From assembly GCA_046050405.1 (NCBI GenBank), contig JBJOPY010000059.1:1-12326 (forward strand): a DNA stretch of 12,326 nt, written 5' to 3'. The translations under genes and the position numbers were made by a program. Source of the stretch: JADKCL01 sp046050405 (lineage in GTDB: Bacteria > Bacteroidota > Bacteroidia > J057 > JADKCL01). This document shows positions 1 through 7,677 of this stretch, one piece after another (position 1 is the first letter of the stretch; every line of letters begins with the position of its first letter). Under the pieces are notes generated by a model. The model was not told where the DNA came from. It ran no database searches and saw nothing but the letters and a program-made list of their open reading frames with translations.

Positions 1-326
1 TACCATGGATTCGGGTTGTTCGACAGGCTCGTTATCGCTGCAACATGCCACTGGAACCAATCTTAACCCCCTTACTGGCAAAGTTCCCCATAAGCATATA
101 AAATTATTACCGGGAGAACGAACGAATATCGGGAATGTTTTCGGGGTTGTGAACGGAGCCTGAAGGGCTGGGTTGAGCGGGCAAGGGGAGGCACTTCCCG
201 CCGGCATCACCCATAGGCCTTCGGCCATAGCCGAGACCGAGACTGAACCGGTCTGGCAAGGGGGTTCTTCCTGCGCCGCACGGGCGGAAGGATTTTTGTA
301 ATGTACGTTCCGGCTATATTTACGCT
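1..326. other. Upstream region without a recognised gene
   Basis: I see no convincing coding sequence here. The region ends in the start of the TPR gene. It contains one imperfect hairpin at 177-201: GCGGG and AAG (separated by a bulged C) pair with CTT and CCCGC around an eight-base loop. That could be the terminator of a gene lying left of the window, or a leader structure. A short GGCC-TTC-GGCC inverted repeat lies at about 214-224. An open frame on the minus strand enters from the right, but it is the antisense of the TPR gene and shows no protein-like features. Confidence 0.5.
295..322 (+). promoter_or_regulatory. Candidate Bacteroidota-type promoter of the TPR gene
   Basis: TTTG at 295-298 and TATATTTA at 315-322 are separated by 16 bp. 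The second box matches TAnnTTTG except for the last base. It ends four bases before the GTG at 327, so transcription from it would begin at or next to the start codon, which implies a leaderless mRNA. The spacer is slightly shorter than the usual 17-23 bp. Confidence 0.4.
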
Positions 327-1475
327 GTGGTTTTCCGCCGACTGATCGTCTCCGCCCTCGTCGCGCTCCCGCTCCTTACCCACACTGTCCGGCCGCAGGG
401 GGTGGTGCGGATGTACAACGAGGCCTGCGGGGACTACACGGCCGACCGCTACACCCAAGCTGAGGAAAAACTGCGGCTTGTGATCAAGCAGCAGAAGTAC
501 CATCCGGATGCCTGTTTCCTGCTGGGGCAATGCCACTGGCGGCAAAAGGAATGTGCGAAGGCCATCAAGTTTTACGACAAGGCCCTCCGGCAGACCCCCA
601 CCAATGTTGAATTCATTTTTCACAAGGGGATTGCCTACGAGGACATCGGCAAATCCACCAAGGCGGTGCGCTGCTACCTGCGGGCCACGCCAATCGACTG
701 TGGGTATTCCATGGCCTGGAGGCGGCTGGGCAAAATCTTTTTTGCAAGTGGAGGCTATGGGAAGGCCATCGGTTACCTCACCTCTGCGGCGCAGGCGAAT
801 CCGCTGGACAGGGAGGCCTTCCTGCTCCGGGGAAACGCGCATTCCGCCCTTGGCAATCTCCATCCGGCAATGGCCGACTATGAGATGGCGTTGCAACTGG
901 ATGACCACGATGCGGATGCTTGGTTCAATCTTGCCGGTGTGGAAATGCGGATCGGAAATGCCTATGAATCGATGAAGTCCTATTCCATGGCCATTGAGCT
1001 CCGCCCCGATGACAGGGACGCCCTGTTGGACCGCGGCATCGTACTGCTGGCGCTCGGACTGCGGAAGGAGGCATTGGCCGACATTGATCGTGCCAACTCG
1101 GTCGATACGGCATTTGCACCAAGCCACTGGAACAGGGTCCTTGTGCTGCAGGAGATGGGCGAGTATCACAGTGCCCTTGAAAGTGCCACCAAGGCTGCAC
1201 GGCTTTCCCCCAAGGATGCCGGGAACTGGGGGTTGGTCGGCAATATCCACTTTAAGGAACAGCACCATCAGCCGGCGGTACAGGCTTACACCCGCTGCAT
1301 ACGCTTGGATCCCGCCCATGCAGCAGAGGCCCTGCTGTACCGGGGCGAGGCGTACCGGGTGCTGGGCGATCGGGAAAGCGCGTGCAAGGATTGGAAGCAA
1401 ATCCTCCAGATCCAGATCGACCGTGGCTGCATCGCTGAGATGGCGGAAGCCTGGATCGGCATCCACTGTCGGTAG
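327..1475 (+). CDS. Exported TPR-repeat protein
   Basis: A 382-residue protein made almost entirely of tetratricopeptide repeats. The N-terminus (RR followed by a hydrophobic stretch, residues 4-18) looks like a signal peptide or membrane anchor, so the repeats probably lie in the periplasm. From about residue 30 to 365 there are nine or ten units of about 34 residues, with the usual small/aromatic pattern (LLGQCHW, LLRGNAHSALG, AWFNLAGVEMRIGN). The C-terminus has a CKDW ... GC ... A pattern that closes many Bacteroidota TPR proteins. TPR proteins are protein-interaction scaffolds; no enzymatic domain is visible and no partner can be named. The GTG at 327 is chosen because it gives the complete signal-like N-terminus and lies four bases from a -7-like box. 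No operon partner: the next gene converges on it. The family call is secure; the specific role is unknown. Confidence 0.85.
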   Translation: MVFRRLIVSALVALPLLTHTVRPQGVVRMYNEACGDYTADRYTQAEEKLRLVIKQQKYHPDACFLLGQCHWRQKECAKAIKFYDKALRQTPTNVEFIFHKGIAYEDIGKSTKAVRCYLRATPIDCGYSMAWRRLGKIFFASGGYGKAIGYLTSAAQANPLDREAFLLRGNAHSALGNLHPAMADYEMALQLDDHDADAWFNLAGVEMRIGNAYESMKSYSMAIELRPDDRDALLDRGIVLLALGLRKEALADIDRANSVDTAFAPSHWNRVLVLQEMGEYHSALESATKAARLSPKDAGNWGLVGNIHFKEQHHQPAVQAYTRCIRLDPAHAAEALLYRGEAYRVLGDRESACKDWKQILQIQIDRGCIAEMAEAWIGIHCR

Positions 1476-1510
1476 CGTCTGCTTTCCTCGGAAATTTAAT
1501 GAAATGCATG

Positions 1511-1536
1511 ACCCGGCCCGGAAGACGGGGCCGGGT
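1511..1536. terminator. GC-rich hairpin between convergent genes, probable bidirectional terminator
   Basis: ACCCGGCCC (1511-1519) pairs perfectly with GGGCCGGGT (1528-1536), a nine-base stem with an eight-base loop. It lies 35 bases after the stop of the TPR gene and 17 bases beyond the stop of the minus-strand GT87 gene, so it can serve both. There is no long T tract on the plus side; the minus-strand flank is somewhat T-rich. Confidence 0.7.
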
Positions 1537-1553
1537 TATCCTGGAGGTGGAGC

Positions 1554-3236
1554 CTAGATGGGGTGCGATTCCAAAGATTTCCGGGAGCTAATTTTGCGGA
1601 CCAAACCAAAAACGATCACAGCCATGACCAGCGATTGATGGAACAAGCTGTAAACGGCTACCAGGTTTCCGGTGGCTGGGAAGGGAAGGAAGACCAAGGC
1701 AAATACAATCGTGAACACGATCCAGCTGACCGTGCCCTTGATTTCGGAGGATAGGATCGTGAGCAACCATATCGCGGGCATGAGCACATAGCCTGGAGCA
1801 AATGGACTCTGCATGGCCGACAGTGTGAGCAGGCACAACCACATGGACAGCTGCTGCGGGCGATCCCTGTGCCTCAATGGAGCCCAGGCGGCGATGGCCA
1901 CTATCATGACTGTGAAGACGGTGTTCAAGATTCGGGCAGTTCCCCAGATGTCGCCGAACCGTATGCCCAGCATGGAGAGTTTGAAGGGTATGCCAAAGGG
2001 ACTGTAATTGACCAGGATGTTGGTTTCACTGAAGGGGAACCACTTCACGGAATCCCCTGACAACAATTTCGGGAATTCGTAAGTGAGCCAGCTCTCCACT
2101 GGTTGGAAACCAAATATAAGGATTGTGATAAGCGTATAAAGCACGCCAAATGCAAAGGTCCATCCAAGGTCCCGCCAACGTCGCTGCACCAGCATTGGCA
2201 CGACCAGAATCCCCGGGGAAATTTTCGACAGGATTGCAAATGCCAGCAAGGCACCTCCCCAGAGGGGTCGCTTGACATCAAATGCAATCATTGCCAAGAC
2301 CGCCATGACGATCATCATGTGATGTGCGTTTCCGGTTTGCAGGATGATCAATACATTTATGCTGCTCCACAGGAGCGGGATGAGCAAGAGTGCATGATAT
2401 TTGCCATTTACCCCCACCCATCTGGCCGTAATCCAGAAACCTGCTGCCAGCCACAATCCGCACAATGCAAACCACAGCATCCGCTGAACATAAAAATCCT
2501 CGCTTACAACCTGAATGGCTCCGGGGAGCAACAAAAATTGTGGAGGGTATAGGTAGTTGTCCAGATAGAAGGGCGCGTAGGGGCCCGTCGTATCGGGACT
2601 CAATTCTCTAAGCGAGCCGATGGCCGTCTCATCCGGCCAGAGCCGGGAATCGTAGAGGTTGTTTTCGCCGGACTTTGCGAGCTTGACGGCATGCACATAG
2701 GCGGTGAGGCAGGAGTGGCTCCTAAAAAATTTGATGTCCGGCAGGATGGAGGCCTTCACCCGTCTGTGATCGCCCATGAAGGTGCTGAGGCGGGCGGTTT
2801 GCACGATCGAGAAGACCGAAAGCAAGATCAAAAGACCTGTTTTGACCTTGTGGTGCATGGCAAGTCCATCCAGATCCTCCGGAAACCGGGCTGCAAGCGA
2901 TGGCAGGAAGAAGAATTGAATCACTGCCAGGGCAAGGTAGGCCAGGGAAATCGCGAACCAGGATTCAGGATTGCTGCCCAGCAGCGCGCCTGTGCAAGCA
3001 CCGGCGGCCGATGCGGCCAGAATGCCCGCCCAGCGTCTGCGGCCTCGCAAGAAAACATGGCCTGCGACAACGCAGCCAGTGACAAGCAGCGATCCCAGGG
3101 TAAGGCCCAAGGCATCTGTCTTCACTCCGATGGCGGTTGCAGTTAAAATCCAGCCTGCATGGAAAAAAAGTGGAGCCAGGCTCATTGCGGCCACGGATGC
3201 AAATCCCAGGGATTCAAAAGACCTTCTAGCAATCAT
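1554..3236 (-). CDS. GT87 (DUF2029)-type polyprenyl-phosphate-sugar glycosyltransferase
   Basis: A 560-residue polytopic membrane protein of the GT-C class. The family hallmarks are visible: an acidic residue in a large extracytoplasmic loop (LPDIKFF, Asp167, the likely catalytic position) followed by a LYD (about 194-196), YPPQF at 230-234, LQTGN at 299-303 (compare GQxN), and LSKISPG at about 337-342 (compare the family KxxP). GT87 includes the mycobacterial mannosyltransferase PimE and arabinofuranosyltransferase AftC, which take sugars from polyprenyl phosphates on the periplasmic face. Unusually, about 150 residues with several membrane segments precede the Asp loop, which normally lies close to the N-terminus. 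Sugar and acceptor are unknown; a link to the DprE1/DprE2 genes at 8201-11032 is possible but inferred. The gene is convergent with the TPR gene. The start has no start-proximal -7 box and could lie a few codons inside. Confidence 0.8.
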   Translation of the reverse strand: MIARRSFESLGFASVAAMSLAPLFFHAGWILTATAIGVKTDALGLTLGSLLVTGCVVAGHVFLRGRRRWAGILAASAAGACTGALLGSNPESWFAISLAYLALAVIQFFFLPSLAARFPEDLDGLAMHHKVKTGLLILLSVFSIVQTARLSTFMGDHRRVKASILPDIKFFRSHSCLTAYVHAVKLAKSGENNLYDSRLWPDETAIGSLRELSPDTTGPYAPFYLDNYLYPPQFLLLPGAIQVVSEDFYVQRMLWFALCGLWLAAGFWITARWVGVNGKYHALLLIPLLWSSINVLIILQTGNAHHMMIVMAVLAMIAFDVKRPLWGGALLAFAILSKISPGILVVPMLVQRRWRDLGWTFAFGVLYTLITILIFGFQPVESWLTYEFPKLLSGDSVKWFPFSETNILVNYSPFGIPFKLSMLGIRFGDIWGTARILNTVFTVMIVAIAAWAPLRHRDRPQQLSMWLCLLTLSAMQSPFAPGYVLMPAIWLLTILSSEIKGTVSWIVFTIVFALVFLPFPATGNLVAVYSLFHQSLVMAVIVFGLVRKISSRKSLESHPI

Positions 3237-3678
3237 TGCGTCATCATGTTTGGATAGAACTTATTTGTGTTGTGGTTTCCGAAAGTTCCGGAGCCACTGT
3301 TTATTTAAATAGCTGTTCATTGGTGAACTGGGGTTCATCTGCATGCTCTTCGGGTAGATCCCTGAACGCCTGGCATTGCACTCGGATCCTTTTCCAGGTA
3401 GGATCACCATGCTGGGAAAGTGGGCTTCTACGGGAGAGTTTAAAATCTCTTTTGGTCCTATATGGGCGGGGGCGGCATGATGATGAACATGATGCCTGGA
3501 TCACAGCCTTGAAGTCGATCGTCTGCCCGCACTTGCGGCTGTGTGCATCGTCCAAGGAAGTGTTGGCCATCCTGAGGAGCCAGTCTTTTCCTGATTTACA
3601 CTCCCACAGCACCCCTGTCGGTTGCGCCTTGGTGGATCTATCGGGCATCGGCACTGACTTTAAGCGGTCGCCCGCTCC

Positions 3679-3729
3679 GCGTGCCCTTCGTTCCGCACGC
3701 CATGGCCTGCCCTCGGGCACCCTGGCGTG
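3679..3729. repeat. Nested palindromic element (REP-like)
   Basis: CACGCCA (3696-3702) pairs with TGGCGTG (3723-3729), enclosing TGCC (3708-3711) paired with GGCA (3716-3719) around CTCG. A competing stem forms between GCGTGC (3679-3684) and GCACGC (3695-3700). Two mutually exclusive foldings in 50 bases is typical of REP-like or other structured intergenic repeats. No second copy is seen in this window, so repeat status is a guess. Confidence 0.4.
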
Positions 3730-3758
3730 ACATTGGAATGCCTTTGGGAAACATCTTC

Positions 3759-3788
3759 CAAATATAAAGAAAAGATGCAGACAGGCAA
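3759..3788 (-). promoter_or_regulatory. Strong match to a Bacteroidota-type promoter, minus strand
   Basis: Read on the minus strand, TTG (3788-3786) and a perfect TATATTTG (3766-3759) are 19 bp apart, an ideal spacing for the primary sigma factor of Bacteroidota. Transcription would run leftward into the palindromic element. An ATG follows four bases after the box (3754-3752) and opens a frame of only 38 codons ending in TAG at 3638-3640, rich in Gly and Arg. Whether that peptide is made, or the product is an RNA, cannot be told. Confidence 0.5.
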
Positions 3789-3990
3789 TAGTCACTGAAA
3801 TTTATCCACATCCTGATCCGAGACTGTACAGGATTCTATCCGGCATAGTTGTAGGCGCTGCGCCGACGTCGGGCTTGGAATGCCTGGACCGGCACAGGTT
3901 CGGCTTCCCCATGTCTGCGGCCGGGCTGTAAACGATCACCTCCCTGGCGCAGCAATCCGATTTTCCGATTTCTCATTGCTCATTCTCAGT

Positions 3991-3998
3991 TACCTTTG
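3991..3998 (+). promoter_or_regulatory. Start-proximal -7-like box before era
   Basis: TACCTTTG matches TAnnTTTG fully and ends six bases before the GTG at 4005. The best -33 candidate is TTTC at 3969-3972, 18 bp upstream; an exact TTG at 3976-3978 is too close (12 bp). Confidence 0.35.
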
Positions 3999-4004
3999 CA
4001 GGCT

Positions 4005-4892
4005 GTGAGCGAAAACGGGTTCAAGTCTGGCTTTGTCAGCATCATCGGAAAGCCTAATGCGGGGAAGTCCACCTTGATGAACGCTCTGGTGGGCCGGAAA
4101 TTGTCCATCACGACCCCCAAGGCGCAGACGACCCGCCACCGTATCTTGGGCATCGCTTCCGGCGAAAACTATCAAATCGTCTTTTCGGACACGCCGGGTG
4201 TGATCTTGCCGCAGTACAAGCTTCACCGTATGATGATGGGGTCCGTGCATGCTTCCCTGGAGGATGCTGACTTGTTTCTCCTGCTTGTGGACGTGAACGA
4301 AAAGTTTCCGGAGGATCTGGTGATCAAGATGGCGCAGAAGAGCCAGGTGCCTGTCCTCCTTGTCTTGAACAAGGTGGACAAGGGCACGGAGGCCAAGGTG
4401 TTTGAGCGTCATGCTGAGATTACGTCCAAGGTCAAGGTAGAGAGAGCGATCGGGATCAGTGCCACACAGGGTATCAATCTGCATGAGTTGAAGCAAATGA
4501 TCATCGACCTGCTTCCTGAGGGGCCGCAGTACTTCGATCCAGGCGATTTGAGCGATCGTCCGGACCGATTCTTCGTTTCCGAACTGATCAGGGAGTCGAT
4601 CTTCATCCGGCTGAAAGACGAGGTTCCATACAGCTGCGAGGTGACCATCCTTCAGCTGGAGGAGAAGGACGTAGTGACGGTCATCCATGCAGAGATCCAT
4701 GTGGAGCGGCAGTCCCAGAAGGGAATCCTTGTCGGCAAGGGTGGTAGGATGATAAAGGAAATTGGGATGCACGCACGACGAACCATTGAAGCATTTTTGG
4801 AGAAGAATGTTTACCTGGAGCTTCATGTGCGCGTCGCGGAAGGATGGAAGGACAGCAGCTTTCGGTTGAAGGATTTTGGTTTTAGGGAATAA
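4005..4892 (+). CDS. era: GTPase Era
   Basis: Era is a GTPase that binds the 3' end of 16S rRNA and helps mature the small ribosomal subunit. With the GTG start at 4005 the protein has 295 residues, the usual length. The G domain shows G1 GKPNAGKST (15-23), the switch I threonines in AQTTRHR, G3 DTPG (62-65) and G4 NKVD (122-125). The C-terminal KH domain carries GKGGRMIKEIG (244-254), the RNA-binding loop. IVFSDTPGV is characteristic of Bacteroidota Era. A TTG three codons upstream (3996) is an alternative start, but it overlaps the TACCTTTG box. der follows after 23 bp, so the two are probably co-transcribed. Confidence 0.96.
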   Translation: MSENGFKSGFVSIIGKPNAGKSTLMNALVGRKLSITTPKAQTTRHRILGIASGENYQIVFSDTPGVILPQYKLHRMMMGSVHASLEDADLFLLLVDVNEKFPEDLVIKMAQKSQVPVLLVLNKVDKGTEAKVFERHAEITSKVKVERAIGISATQGINLHELKQMIIDLLPEGPQYFDPGDLSDRPDRFFVSELIRESIFIRLKDEVPYSCEVTILQLEEKDVVTVIHAEIHVERQSQKGILVGKGGRMIKEIGMHARRTIEAFLEKNVYLELHVRVAEGWKDSSFRLKDFGFRE

Positions 4893-4915
4893 ATCAGGGA
4901 ACACAGGGTAGAGTA

Positions 4916-6223
4916 ATGAGTGGAATCGTCGCAATCATTGGCAGGCCAAATGTAGGCAAGTCAACGCTCTTCAACCGCCTGATCGCAGCCAGGGAAGCGA
5001 TCGTGGACGACTCGAGCGGAGTGACCCGGGATCGCCATTATGGCATTTCCGAGTGGAACGGGGTGAAGTTTACTGTCATCGACACCGGTGGATATGTTCC
5101 TGAAAGCGAAGACCTTTTCGAGAAGGCCATTCGGGAGCAAGTGCACATCGCCATGGATGAGGCGGATATGCTGCTTTTCGTAGTGGATGCGATGGTGGGC
5201 GTTGTCACCCTCGACATGGAATTTGCCAATATCGTCCGCCGTAGCAAGAAGCCGGTGATCCTCGTCGTCAACAAGGCTGACAATTTCGAGCGATCGGATC
5301 TGGTGTATGAATTCTATGAGCTGGCACTTGGCGAGGTGTATCCGATCTCGGCAATGAATGGAAGCGGAACGGGCGATCTGCTGGATCATCTCGTCGACAA
5401 CCTGCCAACCAACAGGCCAGAGCCCGCAGTGGCCGATGTGCCCAAGTTTGCCATCGTCGGCCGCCCGAATGTCGGGAAGTCTTCCTTGGTCAATGCATTG
5501 CTTGGAAAGACGCAAAACATCGTCACACCGGTAAGCGGCACCACCCGCGACTCGATTTACACGCGCTACACGGCATTCGGCCTCGATCTTTACCTCATCG
5601 ATACTGCTGGGCTCCGAAAGAAGGCCAAGGTGCATGAGAACATCGAGTTTTACGCCACGCTGCGCAGCATCCGGGCGATTGAGGAGTGCGACGTGGCCAT
5701 TTTGCTGATCGATGCCACCCTCGGCATCGATCAGCAGGATCTCAACATCCTCCACAACATCACTGCCAATTCCAAGGGAATTGTGATCCTTGTCAACAAA
5801 TGGGATCTGGTACCCAAGGAAACGAATACTGCCCGCGACCTCGAAAAGGTGATCCTGGAACGCATCGCACCTTTGTCAAACGTGCCGATCATCTTTGGTT
5901 CAGCATTGGAGAGGCAGCGGATCCTGAAGGCACTCGAGACCGCAGTGGAGGTTTACCATGAGAAGGACAAGAAGATTCCAACCTCTGAGCTCAACGATGT
6001 CATGCAAGCCGCCTGGAATGCCCATCGCCCTGCTGCGGTGCGGGGAAAGCTCATACGGATCAAGTATGTGACTCAGATTCCGGCTGGGAGTCCGACATTC
6101 CTGTTTTTCACCAACCACCCGAAACTCATCCAAGAAAGCTACAAGCGCTACCTCGAAAACAAGCTGCGGGATTCTTTCGGATTCAAGGGTGTCCCGATCA
6201 ATGTATTCTTTCGGCAGAAATAG
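4916..6223 (+). CDS. der: Ribosome biogenesis GTPase Der (EngA)
   Basis: Der is an essential double GTPase acting in 50S subunit assembly. The 435 residues contain both G domains and the C-terminal KH-like domain. First domain: GRPNVGKST (9-17), SGVTRDRHYG (34-43), DTGG (56-59), NKAD (119-122). Second domain: GRPNVGKSS (182-190), SGTTRDS, DTAG (229-232), NKWD (294-297). The C-terminus ends in GVPINVFFRQK, as usual for the family. SGVTRDRHYG is typical of Bacteroidota Der. It is the second gene of the era-der pair; no -7-like box precedes its start, consistent with its being internal to the operon. All key residues are present. Confidence 0.97.
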   Translation: MSGIVAIIGRPNVGKSTLFNRLIAAREAIVDDSSGVTRDRHYGISEWNGVKFTVIDTGGYVPESEDLFEKAIREQVHIAMDEADMLLFVVDAMVGVVTLDMEFANIVRRSKKPVILVVNKADNFERSDLVYEFYELALGEVYPISAMNGSGTGDLLDHLVDNLPTNRPEPAVADVPKFAIVGRPNVGKSSLVNALLGKTQNIVTPVSGTTRDSIYTRYTAFGLDLYLIDTAGLRKKAKVHENIEFYATLRSIRAIEECDVAILLIDATLGIDQQDLNILHNITANSKGIVILVNKWDLVPKETNTARDLEKVILERIAPLSNVPIIFGSALERQRILKALETAVEVYHEKDKKIPTSELNDVMQAAWNAHRPAAVRGKLIRIKYVTQIPAGSPTFLFFTNHPKLIQESYKRYLENKLRDSFGFKGVPINVFFRQK

Positions 6224-6239
6224 TCCCTGCTTACGGGTT

Positions 6240-6254
6240 GTCGGTTTAACCGGC
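6240..6254 (+). terminator. Weak hairpin after der
   Basis: A short inverted repeat, GTCGGT pairing with ACCGGC (one G-T pair) around TTA, lies 17 bases after the der stop. There is no T tract. It is placed where the operon terminator is expected, but the stem is only six pairs. Confidence 0.3.
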
Positions 6255-6454
6255 CTGACACTCCCCGGGTCATTGCACACGTCTTGGCATCGGGTGCTGG
6301 CCGTCAGGCGGAGGCCACTACTTTCTTCCGGAAGGGTGTCTTCGTGGCAATCAAGGCCGTCAAATCGCCCTGGCTAAGGGTAAAGGGGGCAAACCCACAC
6401 TTATGGGGAAAAGTTGGGAATGGTACCTGGGTGGCAAGCCGGGTGGAAACCCAC

Positions 6455-7177
6455 TCATGATGGCAGATGTGTGAGCATCGCAGCCCGAGTCTCCTCCTTG
6501 AGTTTCTCCACCGTTTTCCCTCCCGTCCCCTCGATTACATCCCAATGAACATTCACAATGCCTGGGGAGAGGTCAAGCCCTCTCCTTGGGTCACAGTATT
6601 TGCGTGGGTCATGGAGCGTCATCACGGCGATCGGGAAGCCTGTCTCAGCAGCCAATCGGAAGGCTCCGTCATAGAAATCCAGCAGCGGCTGTCCGGTGCG
6701 GTTTCGCGTTCCCTCTGGGTAGAGCAGGATGGAGAATCCTGTGTGCAATGCTTGCCGCATCCTTTCCATGCTCTCCGACCTGGAGGCCGCTGATTTTCGA
6801 TCGACAACGATGCCCAGCCTGCGTACCGAGATGCCCCAAACAGGAATCTTGGTCATTTCTTCCTTGCTCAGGAATTTATACACACCGGGATAGGATGAGG
6901 CATTGATCAGGATGTCCAGGAAGCTGCGATGGTTGGAAACGATGACGAAGGGCGCCTTGCCTTGAAGCGCTTGACGATTGTGTTGCACGCGCAATACACC
7001 CGTCAGGAACAGGGTCGCGGATGCAATCATGTGATGCCCCGTCCAGATGATGGTCTTCTCCGCCCTTGATCCGAAAACCAGGAGAAAAATTGTCGTGATC
7101 GGTGTCCAGGCCAGCAGTTGGATGCCGAAGACTACAATGCCATATACTGCCCATACTTTTCGCACCGCCTGGATCAT
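6455..7177 (-). CDS. plsC: PlsC-type 1-acyl-sn-glycerol-3-phosphate acyltransferase
   Basis: A 240-residue membrane-associated acyltransferase. It carries the four family blocks: NHRSFLD (82-88, the catalytic HxxxxD), a second block around FLSKEEMTKIPVWG (102-115), YPEGTR (153-158, phosphate binding), and a Pro-containing hydrophobic block near FPIAVMTL. A hydrophobic N-terminus (about residues 9-35) provides membrane anchoring. The family acylates lysophosphatidic acid in phospholipid synthesis; paralogues in Bacteroidota also acylate other lipids, so the exact substrate is open and the symbol is by family. The gene is convergent with der and divergent from the small exported-protein gene. 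The ATG at 7177 is preceded by a TAATTTTC box five bases away. Confidence 0.9.
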   Translation of the reverse strand: MIQAVRKVWAVYGIVVFGIQLLAWTPITTIFLLVFGSRAEKTIIWTGHHMIASATLFLTGVLRVQHNRQALQGKAPFVIVSNHRSFLDILINASSYPGVYKFLSKEEMTKIPVWGISVRRLGIVVDRKSAASRSESMERMRQALHTGFSILLYPEGTRNRTGQPLLDFYDGAFRLAAETGFPIAVMTLHDPRKYCDPRRGLDLSPGIVNVHWDVIEGTGGKTVEKLKEETRAAMLTHLPS

Positions 7178-7182
7178 GGTGG

Positions 7183-7190
7183 GAAAATTA
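7183..7190 (-). promoter_or_regulatory. Start-proximal box before the acyltransferase gene
   Basis: On the minus strand TAATTTTC ends five bases before the ATG. The context CCTAATTTTCCCACCATG is nearly the same as CCTAACTTTCCCACATG before the reductase gene at 10295. No TTG lies at the proper -33 distance, so promoter function is not certain. Confidence 0.3.
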
Positions 7191-7663
7191 GGGAAAATCC
7201 AAAGAGGAAGCTGTCCTTGAAAGTACCTCGGCGTATATTTTGCAATTTCTTCAATTGAAATTCTCCGCAGCGCCTATTGACGCGTTTCGCTTGGGAGCTA
7301 CAGTACGAATCCCTCGCACGCTGGATTTGGCCTGACCACCAGCCTTGGCCCCGGCCGGCTGAGTATTCCGGGGTGCATCTGCAACATGAAGCCGTCCCAT
7401 GCGCAATCGAACCTGCCCCGGCAAGCCACCAGGCGGAAACAACCATGCTGGTGCATCCTAAGGACAAGGCTCCCTAGACTTCGGATCAATATGGTACGGG
7501 AACAGGTGGGCATGGGCTGGAGGCAGGCATCGCCGTTCCCTTCGCGGATGGACGGATGGAGATTCAGCCCCGACCCGCTCCCGGATGCATTGGCTGGACG
7601 ATCCATGGGAAGTCTGCATTATGGCACCGATTTTGCAACATTGCGCGGCGGATGGTCGCCACT
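7191..7663. other. Divergent intergenic region
   Basis: Nearly 500 bp between the divergent acyltransferase gene and the small exported-protein gene. Short open frames exist on both strands, but none gives a recognisable protein. I see no tRNA, insertion-sequence end or clear large hairpin. A TATATTTT stretch lies at 7234-7241 on the plus strand, but it is more than 400 bp from the next plus-strand gene. Confidence 0.4.
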
Positions 7664-7671
7664 TAGATACT
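7641..7671 (+). promoter_or_regulatory. Weak candidate promoter of the small exported-protein gene
   Basis: TTG (7641-7643) and TAGATACT (7664-7671) are 20 bp apart, and the second box ends six bases before the ATG at 7678. The -7 box keeps only the TA and one T of the TAnnTTTG consensus, so this rests mainly on spacing. Confidence 0.25.
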
Positions 7672-7677
7672 GTCTCC

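Larger units (their letters stand above)
3237..4004. other. Long intergenic region without a nameable gene
   Basis: Both strands stay open for about 160 codons here (plus 3236-3730, minus 3301-3795), but the translations are Arg-, Ser- and Pro-rich without recognisable domains, and neither can be supported as a real gene. A minus-strand promoter (3759-3788) faces into the region and directly precedes a 38-codon frame (3754-3638). Nested palindromes lie at 3679-3729. Closer to era there are two touching palindromes, GGCGCTGCGCC (3854-3864) and CCGACGTCGG (3863-3872), and a short inverted repeat ATCCTG/CAGGAT (3810-3834). The region could be an eroded mobile or dispersed repeat, or encode a small RNA. 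Confidence 0.5.

Noticed and set aside
207..1466. Long minus-strand open frame of 419 codons
   Set aside because: It is fully antisense to the TPR gene, whose repeats, signal peptide and codon pattern are convincing. The minus product has no domain-like features.
3301..3795. 164-codon minus-strand frame and the opposing plus-strand frame 3236-3730 as genes
   Set aside because: The two overlap each other, both are Arg/Ser/Pro-rich with no recognisable domain, and the only good promoter lies inside the minus frame rather than before it.
7298..7606. 102-codon minus-strand frame in the divergent intergenic region
   Set aside because: It is Cys/Arg/Gly-rich with no motif, signal peptide or ribosome site; it fits chance in GC-rich sequence.
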